The notes under the pieces: generated by a model | What the model saw: only the letters and a program-made list of their open reading frames with translations | Told to the model about the DNA's origin: nothing | Databases searched by the model: none | In this document: positions 36,770 through 45,333 of the stretch, in pieces | How the letters are laid out: every line of letters begins with the position of its first letter | Position numbering within the stretch: position 1 is the stretch's first letter | Program-made: the position numbers and the translations under genes | Assembly: GCF_014696135.1 (NCBI RefSeq) | Contig: NZ_JACJPP010000021.1 | Span: 62,001-126,000, forward strand | Source: Nodosilinea sp. FACHB-141 | GTDB taxonomy: Bacteria > Cyanobacteriota > Cyanobacteriia > Phormidesmidales > Phormidesmidaceae | Reading direction: 5' to 3' | Length of the DNA: 64,000 nucleotides

Positions 36770-37807
36770 CTAGCCAAACACTAGGAGCCACAGCGGAATA
36801 GTGAGTAGCAGGCCTCCTGTAGATAGGGCAATGCTGGCGGCGGCCAGTTCTCGGTCGAGATCGTACTCTTCGGCCAAAATTAGTCCCGCGAACGCGCTTG
36901 GCATTCCCGACATCAGCACCAGCACTAGCACCCCATCTTTGGGCAGGCCTGCGCCCAAGGTCACCGCCCCTACCATCACGGGCAGCACCAGCACCTTGAG
37001 CATCGCCGGTACCAGCGCTGGCTGTAGACTACTCCACCCCTGCAGCTGGCTCAGCCGCAGCCCCATCAGCACCAGCGCCACCGGAATCACCAACCACACT
37101 GACTGATGCAAAGCCTCGTCAAGCAGGGGCGGCCAGGCCCAAACCTGGGAGACTGAGCCTAACGCAAAGGCCCATAGCGACGGCACGGTCACCACGTCAC
37201 GCAGCTGCTGCCAACGCGATTTGGTCTGGGCACCGCGTCCAAACCAACTGGCGATAAACACTCCTAGTCCATAGGTGCCGACCACGTTTTGGGTCACGCT
37301 ATAGAACACAGCCCAGCCTAAGTAAGGACCACTAACCAGAGTAGGCACGATGGCTAGCCCGACAAACCCCGTGTTACCCAACATAGAGGCCAGCACAAAG
37401 CTGCCCTGGCGGGGTTTATCAACCCAGGTCATCGTGGCGGTGTCAGGCCACAAAGCCAACTCCACCGGCTGTGAGGGCAGTAGCTCTGACCCTGGAGCGA
37501 CCCCGATTTCAATAGCGACGGCCTCAGCCGGGATGGTAGCGGCCAGCGATCGCACCACCGCTAACCCCACCAGCCCCAACCCCAGCCCCAGCCCTAGCGA
37601 AACAACGGTATACAACGGGGCTAGACCTGTGTCTTCCGCAAAGTGAGTCTGACGAGCCAGGGTAAAAATTTCGAGGGGAATGCCAATCCAATACAACCCT
37701 CGTCCCAGCAATCGAGGTAACGCCGCCGGCAAAAATCGGCCCAGCCCAGCCCCCAGCCCCACCCAAATGACCAGCGGCAGATAGGCTTGAATCAGAGAAT
37801 TACGCAT
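36770..37807 (-). CDS. AEC-family transporter
   Basis: This 345-residue protein has about ten hydrophobic helices in two halves, matching the auxin efflux carrier/MdcF-type transporter family. Indicative segments are LPLVIWVGLGAGLGRFLP at the start, GNTGFVGLAIVPTLVSG after a central polar loop (about 95-125), and SGMPSAFAGLILAEEYDLDRELAAASIALSTGGLLLTIPLW at the C-terminus. Members export or import small organic anions, and the substrate here is unknown. The gene is monocistronic, with a long noncoding region upstream. Confidence 0.88.
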   Translation of the reverse strand: MRNSLIQAYLPLVIWVGLGAGLGRFLPAALPRLLGRGLYWIGIPLEIFTLARQTHFAEDTGLAPLYTVVSLGLGLGLGLVGLAVVRSLAATIPAEAVAIEIGVAPGSELLPSQPVELALWPDTATMTWVDKPRQGSFVLASMLGNTGFVGLAIVPTLVSGPYLGWAVFYSVTQNVVGTYGLGVFIASWFGRGAQTKSRWQQLRDVVTVPSLWAFALGSVSQVWAWPPLLDEALHQSVWLVIPVALVLMGLRLSQLQGWSSLQPALVPAMLKVLVLPVMVGAVTLGAGLPKDGVLVLVLMSGMPSAFAGLILAEEYDLDRELAAASIALSTGGLLLTIPLWLLVFG

Positions 37808-38450
37808 TTTGGCAGTTCGCTATGGCACTTACCCCACTCAGTAGTCTACGGAGTTTTGGTCATGTTGACGTTTATTTAGTGCGATCGCAGCTCTAGCCGT
37901 AGACCCGACTTCAATGCCAACCACCAATCGCTCAATATGTTTTTAAACAAAATCATTGATCCATTGAATGTTAGTTTCTTACCTGTCTTAAAAAAAAGCT
38001 GAAGTGACCCTACAACAGACCTTTAGACGACAGCTTGGCTCTAAAAAGGGCGTTGAAATACAACTAACTACAACATCTAGACGGGCTTAAAGTATAAAAA
38101 AATGAGCCTCTTCTGAAATTGTACGGACGAGTTTCAATACTATTAATCTTGGCCTCACAAAACTGTATCAATCCTGTAAAAACAGGTTAGAAAACCCAGG
38201 GTTAGCTGTTTTTTTTGATTTGATGATATCAGGTGGTTCAATCTGCGCGATCGCTGCCTAGTAACAGGCAACATCACTTTGGCTCAAAGCCACCTCATCG
38301 TCATCAATAGGGATTGCATCACCGCTACAACTGTGAAATTCTCCACAGCCTACAACGCTTCGATGCCCCTGCCAGCCCTCAGCAGGACAAACACCCTAGC
38401 CCCCGGTCTCCTTTGATGACTCCTTTCATGCTTAGTTAGGGAGTACATAT
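37808..38450. promoter_or_regulatory. Long divergent leader region
   Basis: 643 bases lie between the AEC gene (minus) and the small regulator-like gene (plus). The stretch is AT-rich, with CCTGT/ACAGG forming a small hairpin near 38175-38188, an eight-T run near 38208 and short dyads further on (TGCCT/AGGCA near 38258-38273). No NtcA-type GTA-N8-TAC site was found by eye. It probably contains promoters for both genes and a long 5' leader for the regulator. Confidence 0.4.
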
Positions 38451-38729
38451 TTGACTATGGCTACGTCTGCACCCCGTTCGTCGGTTGAGCCTCAGGTTGG
38501 CGTTTATGAGTGCGCCATTACTCTCAAGTTTCGTATTTTAGAAGACAGCCACGTCATGGCCGATCGCGAACACCTGCTGGAACAGCTGATCGATGCCTTT
38601 TCTTATGGCAGTGACGAGTTCGTTGAGCAGCTTGACGCCCAGGTAGAGGTTGCCGAGGTTGCCGAACTCCAAGCATCACCACTGATGCGGCGACAGCTAA
38701 TTCGGCTACGCAATTTGCCTTCAGCCTAA
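38451..38729 (+). CDS. Small protein resembling Npun_R1517/Asr1734 family
   Basis: 92 residues. The core (VGVYECAITLKFRILED, ADREHLLEQLIDAFSYGSDEFVEQL, ASPLMRRQLIRLRN) resembles the small cyanobacterial family named after Npun_R1517, annotated in connection with heterocyst differentiation; this is from memory and not certain. No DNA-binding motif is obvious. The start is either TTG at 38451, with AGGGAG seven bases upstream, or ATG at 38457. Family members also occur in species without heterocysts, so the role here is open. It is followed by psb32 on the same strand after about 150 bases. Confidence 0.65.
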   Translation: MTMATSAPRSSVEPQVGVYECAITLKFRILEDSHVMADREHLLEQLIDAFSYGSDEFVEQLDAQVEVAEVAELQASPLMRRQLIRLRNLPSA

Positions 38730-38875
38730 GAATACAGCCTCCAGTTGACTGACCTTTAAGGGGCAAACAAAACGACCTAGTTCCCTCGGGGCTCTTAGCC
38801 CCGTATATTGGTTAATAGGCCAGGGTAGAACCCAGTTAGTTCCTTCTGGCTCAGCCGTTGTTGTAGCTTAGGCCC

Positions 38876-39613
38876 ATGAATAGTTACCCTTCCCAACGAA
38901 CGCATAGCCGCTGGATTCAGGTCTGCTGGAGCGCGCTCTTGGGCCTAGTTTTACCCCTGGTCGTGCTAGGGCTATTCGCCGAGCCTGCTGAGGCCGTAGC
39001 CGTATTCCAAGTTCCAACAGTAGCGGCGGGCGAGCCTACCTGGGTGGTTGACGAAGCCAATATCATCAGCCGTATCAATGAAAACAAAATTTCGAGTCGT
39101 TTCAGCGAGCTGGCGGCCGCTACCGGCAACGAGGTGCGCCTCGTAACTATCCACCACTTCGACTACGGCGATACCATTCAAAGCTTCACCGATAAGCTAT
39201 TTGAGCGCTGGTACTCCACCCCAGAAGAGCAAGCCAATCAAACCTTGCTGGTCCTTGACGAAGTCACTAAAACCGTGGGCATTCGCGTTGGCGATCAAGC
39301 TGCGACCCTACTTACCGACGATATTGCTACTAGCGTTGCCCAAGAAACCGTGCTGTTTCCCTTACTGGAAGGCGACAAATATAACCAGTCGTTTTTGGCT
39401 GCCAGCGATCGCCTCGGGGCAGTACTAGGCGGCCAAGCAGATCCCGGCCCGCCAAACTTTGACGACTCCTTTGACAGCGAAAGTACCTTTGCCTCCGCCG
39501 AAGAAACCGCCGAAAACCGCGGCAACAGCACAGTGGTTCTAATCGTTTTGCTAGTACTTGCCACCGTTATCCCGATGGCAACCTATTTTTGGTACGTTGG
39601 ATTCGGCAACTAA
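38876..39613 (+). CDS. psb32: Psb32-like TPM-domain photosystem II repair protein
   Basis: This 245-residue protein has an N-terminal signal/anchor (about 14-40, ending AEPAEAVAVF), a TPM domain (about 52-185: EANIISRINENKISSRFSELAAATGNEVRLVTIHHF ... LLVLDEVTKTVGIRVGDQA), an acidic linker and a C-terminal transmembrane helix (about 220-240). This is the layout of cyanobacterial Psb32, which protects and speeds repair of photosystem II at the thylakoid lumen face. Length is normal. It converges with the NodB-glycosidase gene across a shared terminator. Confidence 0.88.
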   Translation: MNSYPSQRTHSRWIQVCWSALLGLVLPLVVLGLFAEPAEAVAVFQVPTVAAGEPTWVVDEANIISRINENKISSRFSELAAATGNEVRLVTIHHFDYGDTIQSFTDKLFERWYSTPEEQANQTLLVLDEVTKTVGIRVGDQAATLLTDDIATSVAQETVLFPLLEGDKYNQSFLAASDRLGAVLGGQADPGPPNFDDSFDSESTFASAEETAENRGNSTVVLIVLLVLATVIPMATYFWYVGFGN

Positions 39614-39784
39614 ATCAGACGACACTCGCTGCCCAAATCTGAGTTCGAGATAAGCAAGTGGCTTGAGTTACTAGCTAATTTGCCAGACCGAATAGCCTAA
39701 GCGCTTGGTCTGAAAACGAGTTATCTAGCCTCTAAACCTTGCTTCAAGTTATGCATGCGTCTATAGGAAACTTGAGCTAACTAG

Positions 39785-39820
39785 TTTTGAGCCCAGGACA
39801 CTGCCGCCCTGGGCTCAAAA
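39785..39820. terminator. Bidirectional terminator between convergent genes
   Basis: TTTTGAGCCCAGG at 39785-39797 pairs perfectly with 39808-39820 across a 10-base loop. The A/T ends give a T-run on both strands. It sits between the stops of psb32 and the NodB fusion gene and should serve both. Confidence 0.8.
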
Positions 39821-39832
39821 TCATTAGGCGTT

Positions 39833-41737
39833 CTATCGCTTAATTGTGGTTGGGTTCTCTTGATCCAACACCAAAGGGCACGGACTGCCGTCGTTGGCTT
39901 CAGGAGGCACCAGTCCTAGAACGTGGGGTACCGGGCGCGGAATATAGCCCACCAGGGAATCTCCCTGATAGGCCAGCGAAGTACTAGCCCCAGAGTCAAG
40001 CATGACAGCATCACGCAGACCGGCCTGGTGCAGCAGTTCGCCTAGCTGTACCGAATCAACCATGGTGTGGGTCACCCCAACTACCGGCTGCCCAGCAGTA
40101 TTAATACCCCAAAAGGCTCGATGGCGACGGGCATCATAGTCAAACAGGGTGCCAAAACTACTAGCGGGCTGGGGTAAACCATCTTTAACTAACCAGCCAG
40201 CCGCCACAAAGGCATCGGTTACCCCAGGTAGCTGCTGGGCTAAACCTGCCAGCGTATTGTGACGGGTAGCGTCAAAGGGCACAAACTGAACCTCGTTAGG
40301 AGCAATTAGCACCAGAGGGCGGCTGTTGAGCTTAGGCGTTTCTCCCGGATAGCCTGGAACAAACTGCCGTGTGCTTTGGCTCAGGACTGGACCGATCATG
40401 ACGTTGGAGTCCAGGTACTTGAGGGAGAAAAAGCCCCCGTCAACAGCTCCGGCAACGTTGCTGCCCGCTAGCATTTCTGGCAACTGGTAGCGACTGTTGG
40501 CGTGGATAGTAACCGGATGCCCGCCGCTGATCAGCGAGAACGACTGATCATCTCGATCTATCTTTTGCACAGCGACGGGAGTAGCAAAATTAAACGCAGA
40601 ATCGGCGGCAACAGGCATTACTCCAGCCGCCGTAGGGCCACCCCAGGCCACCTCAAGCAACGACTGAAGATTGGATTGACCAAACCGCTCGATGGCTAGC
40701 AGCGATTCTGAGGCACCGGCAAATTTTTCGTCACTCTCGCGCATCGTGAACCCCGCCAGATAGCCGGCATCGGCCACGGCTTGGGCAACCCGCTCATCAT
40801 AGTGACCAGTGGGATAGCCAAAGTACTCGATAGGAATACCTAGTTGAGCCTCTAGTTGCCGCTTCGACTCAACCACTTCATAGACTAGGTCCTCATCGCT
40901 GAGGGTTCGCAGGTCAGGGGGGTGAGTCACGCTATGGGAGGCAATGGTTACTAAAGGGTCAGCTGCCATAGTCTTGAGCTGATCCCACGTGAGGGTTGAG
41001 CGCCCAGCGACGGTACCATCGACCTTACCCGGGAAGACAAAGAAGGTGGCTGGTACCTGATACTTTTGCAGCAGCGGATAAACATGCTCGTAGTGGCCGA
41101 GATAGCCATCATCAAAGGTGATGAGCACAGGTTTTTCGGGCAGTGCCACACCGGTACGTAAGTGCTGCACCAGTTGGTCAGGGCTGATTGGCGTTAAGCC
41201 ATTATCCAGTATGGTTTTTAGGTGAGCCTCAAAGTCTGCGGGGGTAAGGTCAAAAAAGACTTCCGGTGGATCGAGGACATCGTGGTACATCAACACCGGC
41301 ACCCGGGCTTCGGCTGCTAGAGGATGAATACTGGGCCAGGGTGCGGCCCCTAGCTGAGCGAGCGCCTCGACAGCCTGAGTTACAGCAGTACTAGGGCTAG
41401 AACCATGAAAGAGGCTTTCGCCCGCTGTAGCGCTACTAATCTCTGCCTGATTCAGACCCGCAGGGCGACGGCACAGCCTCTCACTGCTGACTACGGTAGG
41501 AAACGCATCTACCCCAGGGGCATCGGCTAGAGTCAGGAAACTTGGGTTGAGGGCTTGGGGCTGGTCGAGGGCCGCAGGGGCGGCAAGCCCCACGCTGCCA
41601 ATGCTGATTAAGCCGGTACTGAGGGCACCGGCCAAAGGCACAGCGGCCCCAAGCAAAAATGCTCCCGACCCTAACGTAACCAGTGTTCGCACCTTAGACG
41701 GCTTAGCGCCATCTGTCTTCTTTTTGCCCTTGACCAT
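39833..41737 (-). CDS. Polysaccharide deacetylase fused to phosphodiester glycosidase domain
   Basis: About 634 residues from the ATG at 41737, which has GGGGAG upstream; a longer frame reaches 41779. An N-terminal signal/anchor is followed by a NodB deacetylase domain with LMYHDVL, LITFDDGY and SHSVTHP (residues 221-287 in the longer numbering), so the metal site looks intact. The C-terminal third resembles the phosphodiester glycosidase (NAGPA) family: VDGGFFS near 447 and MLDSGASTSLAY near 593. The usual LDGG there is LDSG, so activity of this domain is uncertain. Predicted to be exported and to act on envelope polysaccharide or peptidoglycan. Confidence 0.85.
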   Translation of the reverse strand: MVKGKKKTDGAKPSKVRTLVTLGSGAFLLGAAVPLAGALSTGLISIGSVGLAAPAALDQPQALNPSFLTLADAPGVDAFPTVVSSERLCRRPAGLNQAEISSATAGESLFHGSSPSTAVTQAVEALAQLGAAPWPSIHPLAAEARVPVLMYHDVLDPPEVFFDLTPADFEAHLKTILDNGLTPISPDQLVQHLRTGVALPEKPVLITFDDGYLGHYEHVYPLLQKYQVPATFFVFPGKVDGTVAGRSTLTWDQLKTMAADPLVTIASHSVTHPPDLRTLSDEDLVYEVVESKRQLEAQLGIPIEYFGYPTGHYDERVAQAVADAGYLAGFTMRESDEKFAGASESLLAIERFGQSNLQSLLEVAWGGPTAAGVMPVAADSAFNFATPVAVQKIDRDDQSFSLISGGHPVTIHANSRYQLPEMLAGSNVAGAVDGGFFSLKYLDSNVMIGPVLSQSTRQFVPGYPGETPKLNSRPLVLIAPNEVQFVPFDATRHNTLAGLAQQLPGVTDAFVAAGWLVKDGLPQPASSFGTLFDYDARRHRAFWGINTAGQPVVGVTHTMVDSVQLGELLHQAGLRDAVMLDSGASTSLAYQGDSLVGYIPRPVPHVLGLVPPEANDGSPCPLVLDQENPTTIKR

Positions 41738-41935
41738 TGCTGCCACTCCCCACCAAGTTAGGCCCCGCCTAAGACCCATTACATATTACTGGGCAATGCC
41801 GACTTTGTTTGCCCAGAGTAGGCCGCATTTCGGTTAAGGAGCTGTTAATTTAGGCCGGTCAGAGATCGGTGGTCAGAGGGCGCGATCGCGACAGCCTCGT
41901 CTTACTATGAAACAAGCCCGCTATTGCAAGTCCTC

Positions 41936-42841
41936 ATGACCGTCACCATTGCCTACCTAGGGCCTGAGGGCACCTATACCCAGCTTGCTGCCCTAGCCTA
42001 TAGCCTTAACCTGGAGCAGCACACCAGCCCACCGGTCAACTTAGTGGCCTTCCCAAGCATTCCCAAAGCCATGCAGGCCACTGCTGATGGCATGACAACC
42101 TTGACGATTGTGCCGGTCGAAAATTCTACCGAAGGGGGAGTTACTACAACCCTAGATACTCTTTGGCAGCTTCAGCAACTTAAAATTCACCACGCTGTGG
42201 TCATGCCCATTCGCCACGGGTTGCTATCTCAAGCAACTTGCCTCAGCGTCATAGAAACAGTTTTCTCCCATCCCCAAGCGCTGTCTCAATGTCAGCGGTG
42301 GCTCGAGCACAACCTGCCCCAGGCAAACCTGGTTGCCACCCGTTCTACCACAGAAGCCCTCGACCACCTGACCGATAACAGCACAGTAGCCGCCATTTCT
42401 TCGGAATGGGCAGCCCAGCTCTACAACCTACCGATCTTGGTCCACAACATCAACGACCATTCCGACAATTGCACGAAGTTTTGGGTGCTTAAAGATGACA
42501 ATAGGGAAGCAGATCCGGTCAAAGGCCGGTACACTTCTCTAGCTTTTAGCCTGCCGGTGAACAGTCCTGGAGCGCTGCTTAAACCGCTGGACGTATTTGC
42601 CCGTTCCGGCATCAATCTCAGCCGCATTGAGTCGCGACCCACCAAGCGATCGCTGGGAGAATACCTATTCTTTGTCGATTTAGAGACTGATGCGTATAGT
42701 CAAACGGGACAGCAAGCCCTTAACGAGCTCCTGTACTGCACCGAATCCTTGGTTAATTTTGGCACCTATGACGTGGTCACCGCAGACCCTAGCCTAGCTG
42801 CCGCCAAAGCTAAAACTCAATCTACTCAAGCACTTCCTTAA
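41936..42841 (+). CDS. pheA: Prephenate dehydratase
   Basis: About 301 residues from the ATG at 41936; a TTG four codons earlier is possible. The enzyme converts prephenate to phenylpyruvate for phenylalanine synthesis. The start TIAYLGPEGTYTQLAALAY is diagnostic, with VPVENSTEGGVTTTLDTL for substrate binding and a C-terminal ACT domain (LAFSLPVNSPGALLKPLDVFARSGINLSRIESRP) containing the ESRP motif for feedback inhibition by phenylalanine. No chorismate mutase domain is fused. Its last 20 bases overlap the convergent Lon-domain gene. Confidence 0.96.
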   Translation: MTVTIAYLGPEGTYTQLAALAYSLNLEQHTSPPVNLVAFPSIPKAMQATADGMTTLTIVPVENSTEGGVTTTLDTLWQLQQLKIHHAVVMPIRHGLLSQATCLSVIETVFSHPQALSQCQRWLEHNLPQANLVATRSTTEALDHLTDNSTVAAISSEWAAQLYNLPILVHNINDHSDNCTKFWVLKDDNREADPVKGRYTSLAFSLPVNSPGALLKPLDVFARSGINLSRIESRPTKRSLGEYLFFVDLETDAYSQTGQQALNELLYCTESLVNFGTYDVVTADPSLAAAKAKTQSTQALP

Positions 42842-43463
42842 GAGCAGTACGGGCTGCCAGGTGATTGCGGGTAGAGGTTAGAATCTCAGCCTCACGCTCT
42901 AGCCTCACGCTGGTATCGTCCATCTCGAGCAGTGCTTGCTGCTCAAGGGCCACCCCGTGCAAGTTACTAGCTACCCAATACGACAGCTCAATGGGAATAT
43001 CGGGGATATTATCGGGTAGATCAATATCTTGATTGGTCAGCTTAGCTGATAGATGAACCACGTCCCGCAGCAGCTGGTCCACGTCGGAAGCAAGCGGGCT
43101 GAGATCTTGGTTGGTGGGTTTATCTTCAACCCATTCTACTAGCCCAACTCGATAGGGCTTATCGCGCACGTAGCTCAACACCCGAAACCGCTGCTGGCCT
43201 AAAGTGAGAATTTTGAGACGATCATCAGGCAGTCGCTGATAGTGAAGAATTTCAGCGCAACAACCGACATTGGCTGGCTGCCCCGTGGCAGGGTCTAGCA
43301 TCAGAACTCCAAAACGGCGATCGCTCTGGAGAACAGTGTTCATCATGATCCGGTAGCGAGGCTCAAACACATGAAGCGGCAGATGTCTTCCCGGAAATAA
43401 GACCAACTCAGGCAACGGAAAAAGCGGTAGTTCTCGCACAGATAAGGACTCGGAGAATGACAT
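42822..43463 (-). CDS. Lon substrate-binding domain protein
   Basis: About 213 residues from the ATG at 43463, which has AAGAGG five bases upstream; an adjacent ATG at 43466 and a longer frame exist. The N-terminal domain matches the LON substrate-recognition domain (LPLFPLPELVLFPGRHLPLHVFEPRYRIMM, FGVLML, CCAEILHYQRLPDDRLKILTLGQQRF) but there is no ATPase or protease part, as in other stand-alone family members. It may act as an adaptor in protein quality control; this is inference. It lies downstream of the rpsJ terminator and overlaps the end of pheA. Confidence 0.88.
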   Translation of the reverse strand: MSFSESLSVRELPLFPLPELVLFPGRHLPLHVFEPRYRIMMNTVLQSDRRFGVLMLDPATGQPANVGCCAEILHYQRLPDDRLKILTLGQQRFRVLSYVRDKPYRVGLVEWVEDKPTNQDLSPLASDVDQLLRDVVHLSAKLTNQDIDLPDNIPDIPIELSYWVASNLHGVALEQQALLEMDDTSVRLEREAEILTSTRNHLAARTALKEVLE

Positions 43464-43609
43464 CATCGCCTCTTGCGAATTCAAGCGCACCGCACTCTGG
43501 CACGGCAGCTGCAACACTTGTTTACATAGAGGTATTCTAACCCAACTCCCTAGTGGAATGCTGCGGTTCAGAACATAGTCTCTTCGTAACTCAATCTAGT
43601 CAGCACAAA

Positions 43610-43642
43610 GAACCCGCCAAATATTAAGCATTCAGCGGGTTC
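43610..43642 (-). terminator. Terminator after rpsJ
   Basis: GAACCCGC (43610-43617) pairs with GCGGGTTC (43635-43642). On the minus strand the hairpin follows the rpsJ stop and is followed by TTTGTG. It closes the str operon ahead of the Lon-domain gene. Confidence 0.65.
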
Positions 43643-43653
43643 AGCATCAGGAC

Positions 43654-43971
43654 TTAGAGCTTAACTTCGATATCAACCCCGGCAGGCAGGTCCAGTTTCA
43701 TCAAAGCATCAATGGTTTTAGAAGAAGGCTGGTAGATATCAATGATTCTGCGGTGGGTACGGCTTTCAAAATGCTCCCGAGAGTCCTTATCCACGTGGGG
43801 AGAACGCAGGACGCAATAGATACGTCGTTTAGTCGGCAAGGGGATAGGGCCAATAGCTGTGGCGTTGGTGCGATTGGCAGTATCTACAATCTTTTCGCAG
43901 GAGGTGTCAAGCAGTCTGCGGTCAAAGGCTTTGAGGCGAATTCGAATTTTTTGTTGCTGAATAGTAGCCAT
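43654..43971 (-). CDS. rpsJ: 30S ribosomal protein S10
   Basis: This 105-residue ribosomal protein matches S10 throughout: [70 protein letters not shown] and the ending [13 protein letters not shown]. It has its usual place in the cyanobacterial str cluster directly after tuf, not in the S10 operon. A hairpin with a T-tract separates it from tuf, so it probably depends on read-through or its own promoter. Confidence 0.98.
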   Translation of the reverse strand: MATIQQQKIRIRLKAFDRRLLDTSCEKIVDTANRTNATAIGPIPLPTKRRIYCVLRSPHVDKDSREHFESRTHRRIIDIYQPSSKTIDALMKLDLPAGVDIEVKL

Positions 43972-44028
43972 AGGTTTTAGAAGAATGAGTTGTCAAGGTA
44001 CAGCGGCAAAAGCTCTGGAAACAAAAGA

Positions 44029-44061
44029 CAGGAGCAAACCCTGGAGGCTTACTCCTGCCCT
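44029..44061 (-). terminator. Intercistronic terminator between tuf and rpsJ
   Basis: On the minus strand, GGCAGGAG-TAAG pairs with TTTGCTCCTGTC with a short loop, followed by TTTTGTTT (44021-44028). This is a good Rho-independent terminator placed 20 bases after tuf and ahead of rpsJ, implying partial termination inside the operon. Confidence 0.65.
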
Positions 44062-44080
44062 TAGTAAAGTAGTCCAGAAA

Positions 44081-45310
44081 CTACTTCAGGATTTTAGAAA
44101 CCACACCAGCGCCCACAGTGCGTCCGCCTTCGCGGATTGCAAAGCGCATGCCCTGCTCAATGGCAATGGGGTTAATGAGTTCGACAGTCATCTTGATGCG
44201 ATCGCCGGGCATAACCATTTCAGCGGCGCTACCGTCGTCAGAGGTAAAGGCAATGATGCTGCCGGTTACGTCGGTGGTACGCACGTAGAACTGAGGCTTG
44301 TAGCCGGGGAAGAAGGGAGTATGACGACCACCCTCTTCCTTCTTGAGGATGTAAACCTCAGACTCAAACTGGGTATGAGGGGTGATGCTGCCAGGCTTAG
44401 CCAACACCATGCCGCGCTCGATGTCCTCTTTTTGAAGACCTCTTAGTAGCAATCCAGCATTGTCACCGGCCATGCCTTCTTCAAGACTCTTCTTAAACAT
44501 CTCAACCCCAGTAACAGTGGTGCTACGGGTGTCGCGAATACCGACCAACTCAACAGTTTCGCCAACCTTGACCTTGCCGCGCTCAATTCGCCCGGTAGCT
44601 ACGGTACCACGACCGGTGATCGAGAACACGTCCTCAACAGCCATTAGGAAAGGCTTGTCGATATCGCGCTCAGGGGTAGGAATGTAATCATCAACGCTGT
44701 CCATCAGCGCTAGGATTTTGTCGACCCACTCGTTTTCACCGCGGCTAATTTTGGGAGTAGCCGTTAGGGCTTCCACAGCCAGCAGGGCAGAACCAGAAGT
44801 GATGGGAATATCATCACCGGGGAAATCGTAGGAGCTGAGCAGTTCGCGCACCTCTAGCTCAACCAGCTCCAGCAGTTCTTCGTCATCAACCTGATCTTGC
44901 TTGTTCAGGAAGACCACAATGCTAGGTACACCTACCTGCTTGGCTAGCAGAATGTGCTCCCGGGTCTGGGGCATAGGGCCGTCAGCAGCAGAACAAACTA
45001 GGATGGCACCATCCATTTGAGCCGCGCCAGTGATCATGTTCTTGACATAGTCAGCGTGCCCGGGGCAGTCCACGTGGGCGTAGTGGCGAGTCTCAGTCTC
45101 GTACTCCACGTGGGCCGTATTGATGGTGATACCACGAGCCTTTTCTTCGGGTGCCGCATCGATCTCGTCATATTTGCGAGCTTTAGCGCCACCGGCTGCC
45201 GCCAGTGTCATGGTGATGGCGGCCGTCAGAGTGGTTTTGCCATGGTCAACGTGACCGATAGTGCCGATGTTGACGTGGGGTTTATTGCGTTGAAACTTTT
45301 CGCGTGCCAT
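44081..45310 (-). CDS. tuf: Elongation factor Tu
   Basis: This 409-residue GTPase delivers aminoacyl-tRNA to the ribosome. G motifs are intact: [34 protein letters not shown] and GSALLAVE. Domains 2 and 3 follow with [13 protein letters not shown] and [18 protein letters not shown]. The length of 409 is normal for cyanobacteria. It is preceded by fusA 23 bases upstream and followed by a terminator hairpin before rpsJ. Confidence 0.99.
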   Translation of the reverse strand: MAREKFQRNKPHVNIGTIGHVDHGKTTLTAAITMTLAAAGGAKARKYDEIDAAPEEKARGITINTAHVEYETETRHYAHVDCPGHADYVKNMITGAAQMDGAILVCSAADGPMPQTREHILLAKQVGVPSIVVFLNKQDQVDDEELLELVELEVRELLSSYDFPGDDIPITSGSALLAVEALTATPKISRGENEWVDKILALMDSVDDYIPTPERDIDKPFLMAVEDVFSITGRGTVATGRIERGKVKVGETVELVGIRDTRSTTVTGVEMFKKSLEEGMAGDNAGLLLRGLQKEDIERGMVLAKPGSITPHTQFESEVYILKKEEGGRHTPFFPGYKPQFYVRTTDVTGSIIAFTSDDGSAAEMVMPGDRIKMTVELINPIAIEQGMRFAIREGGRTVGAGVVSKILK

Positions 45311-45333
45311 TTACGTTACGTGTCCTTTCCTTT

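Noticed and set aside
37808-38450. Possible NtcA site before the regulator-like gene
   Set aside because: No GTA-N8-TAC sequence was found by eye with a -10 box at the right distance.
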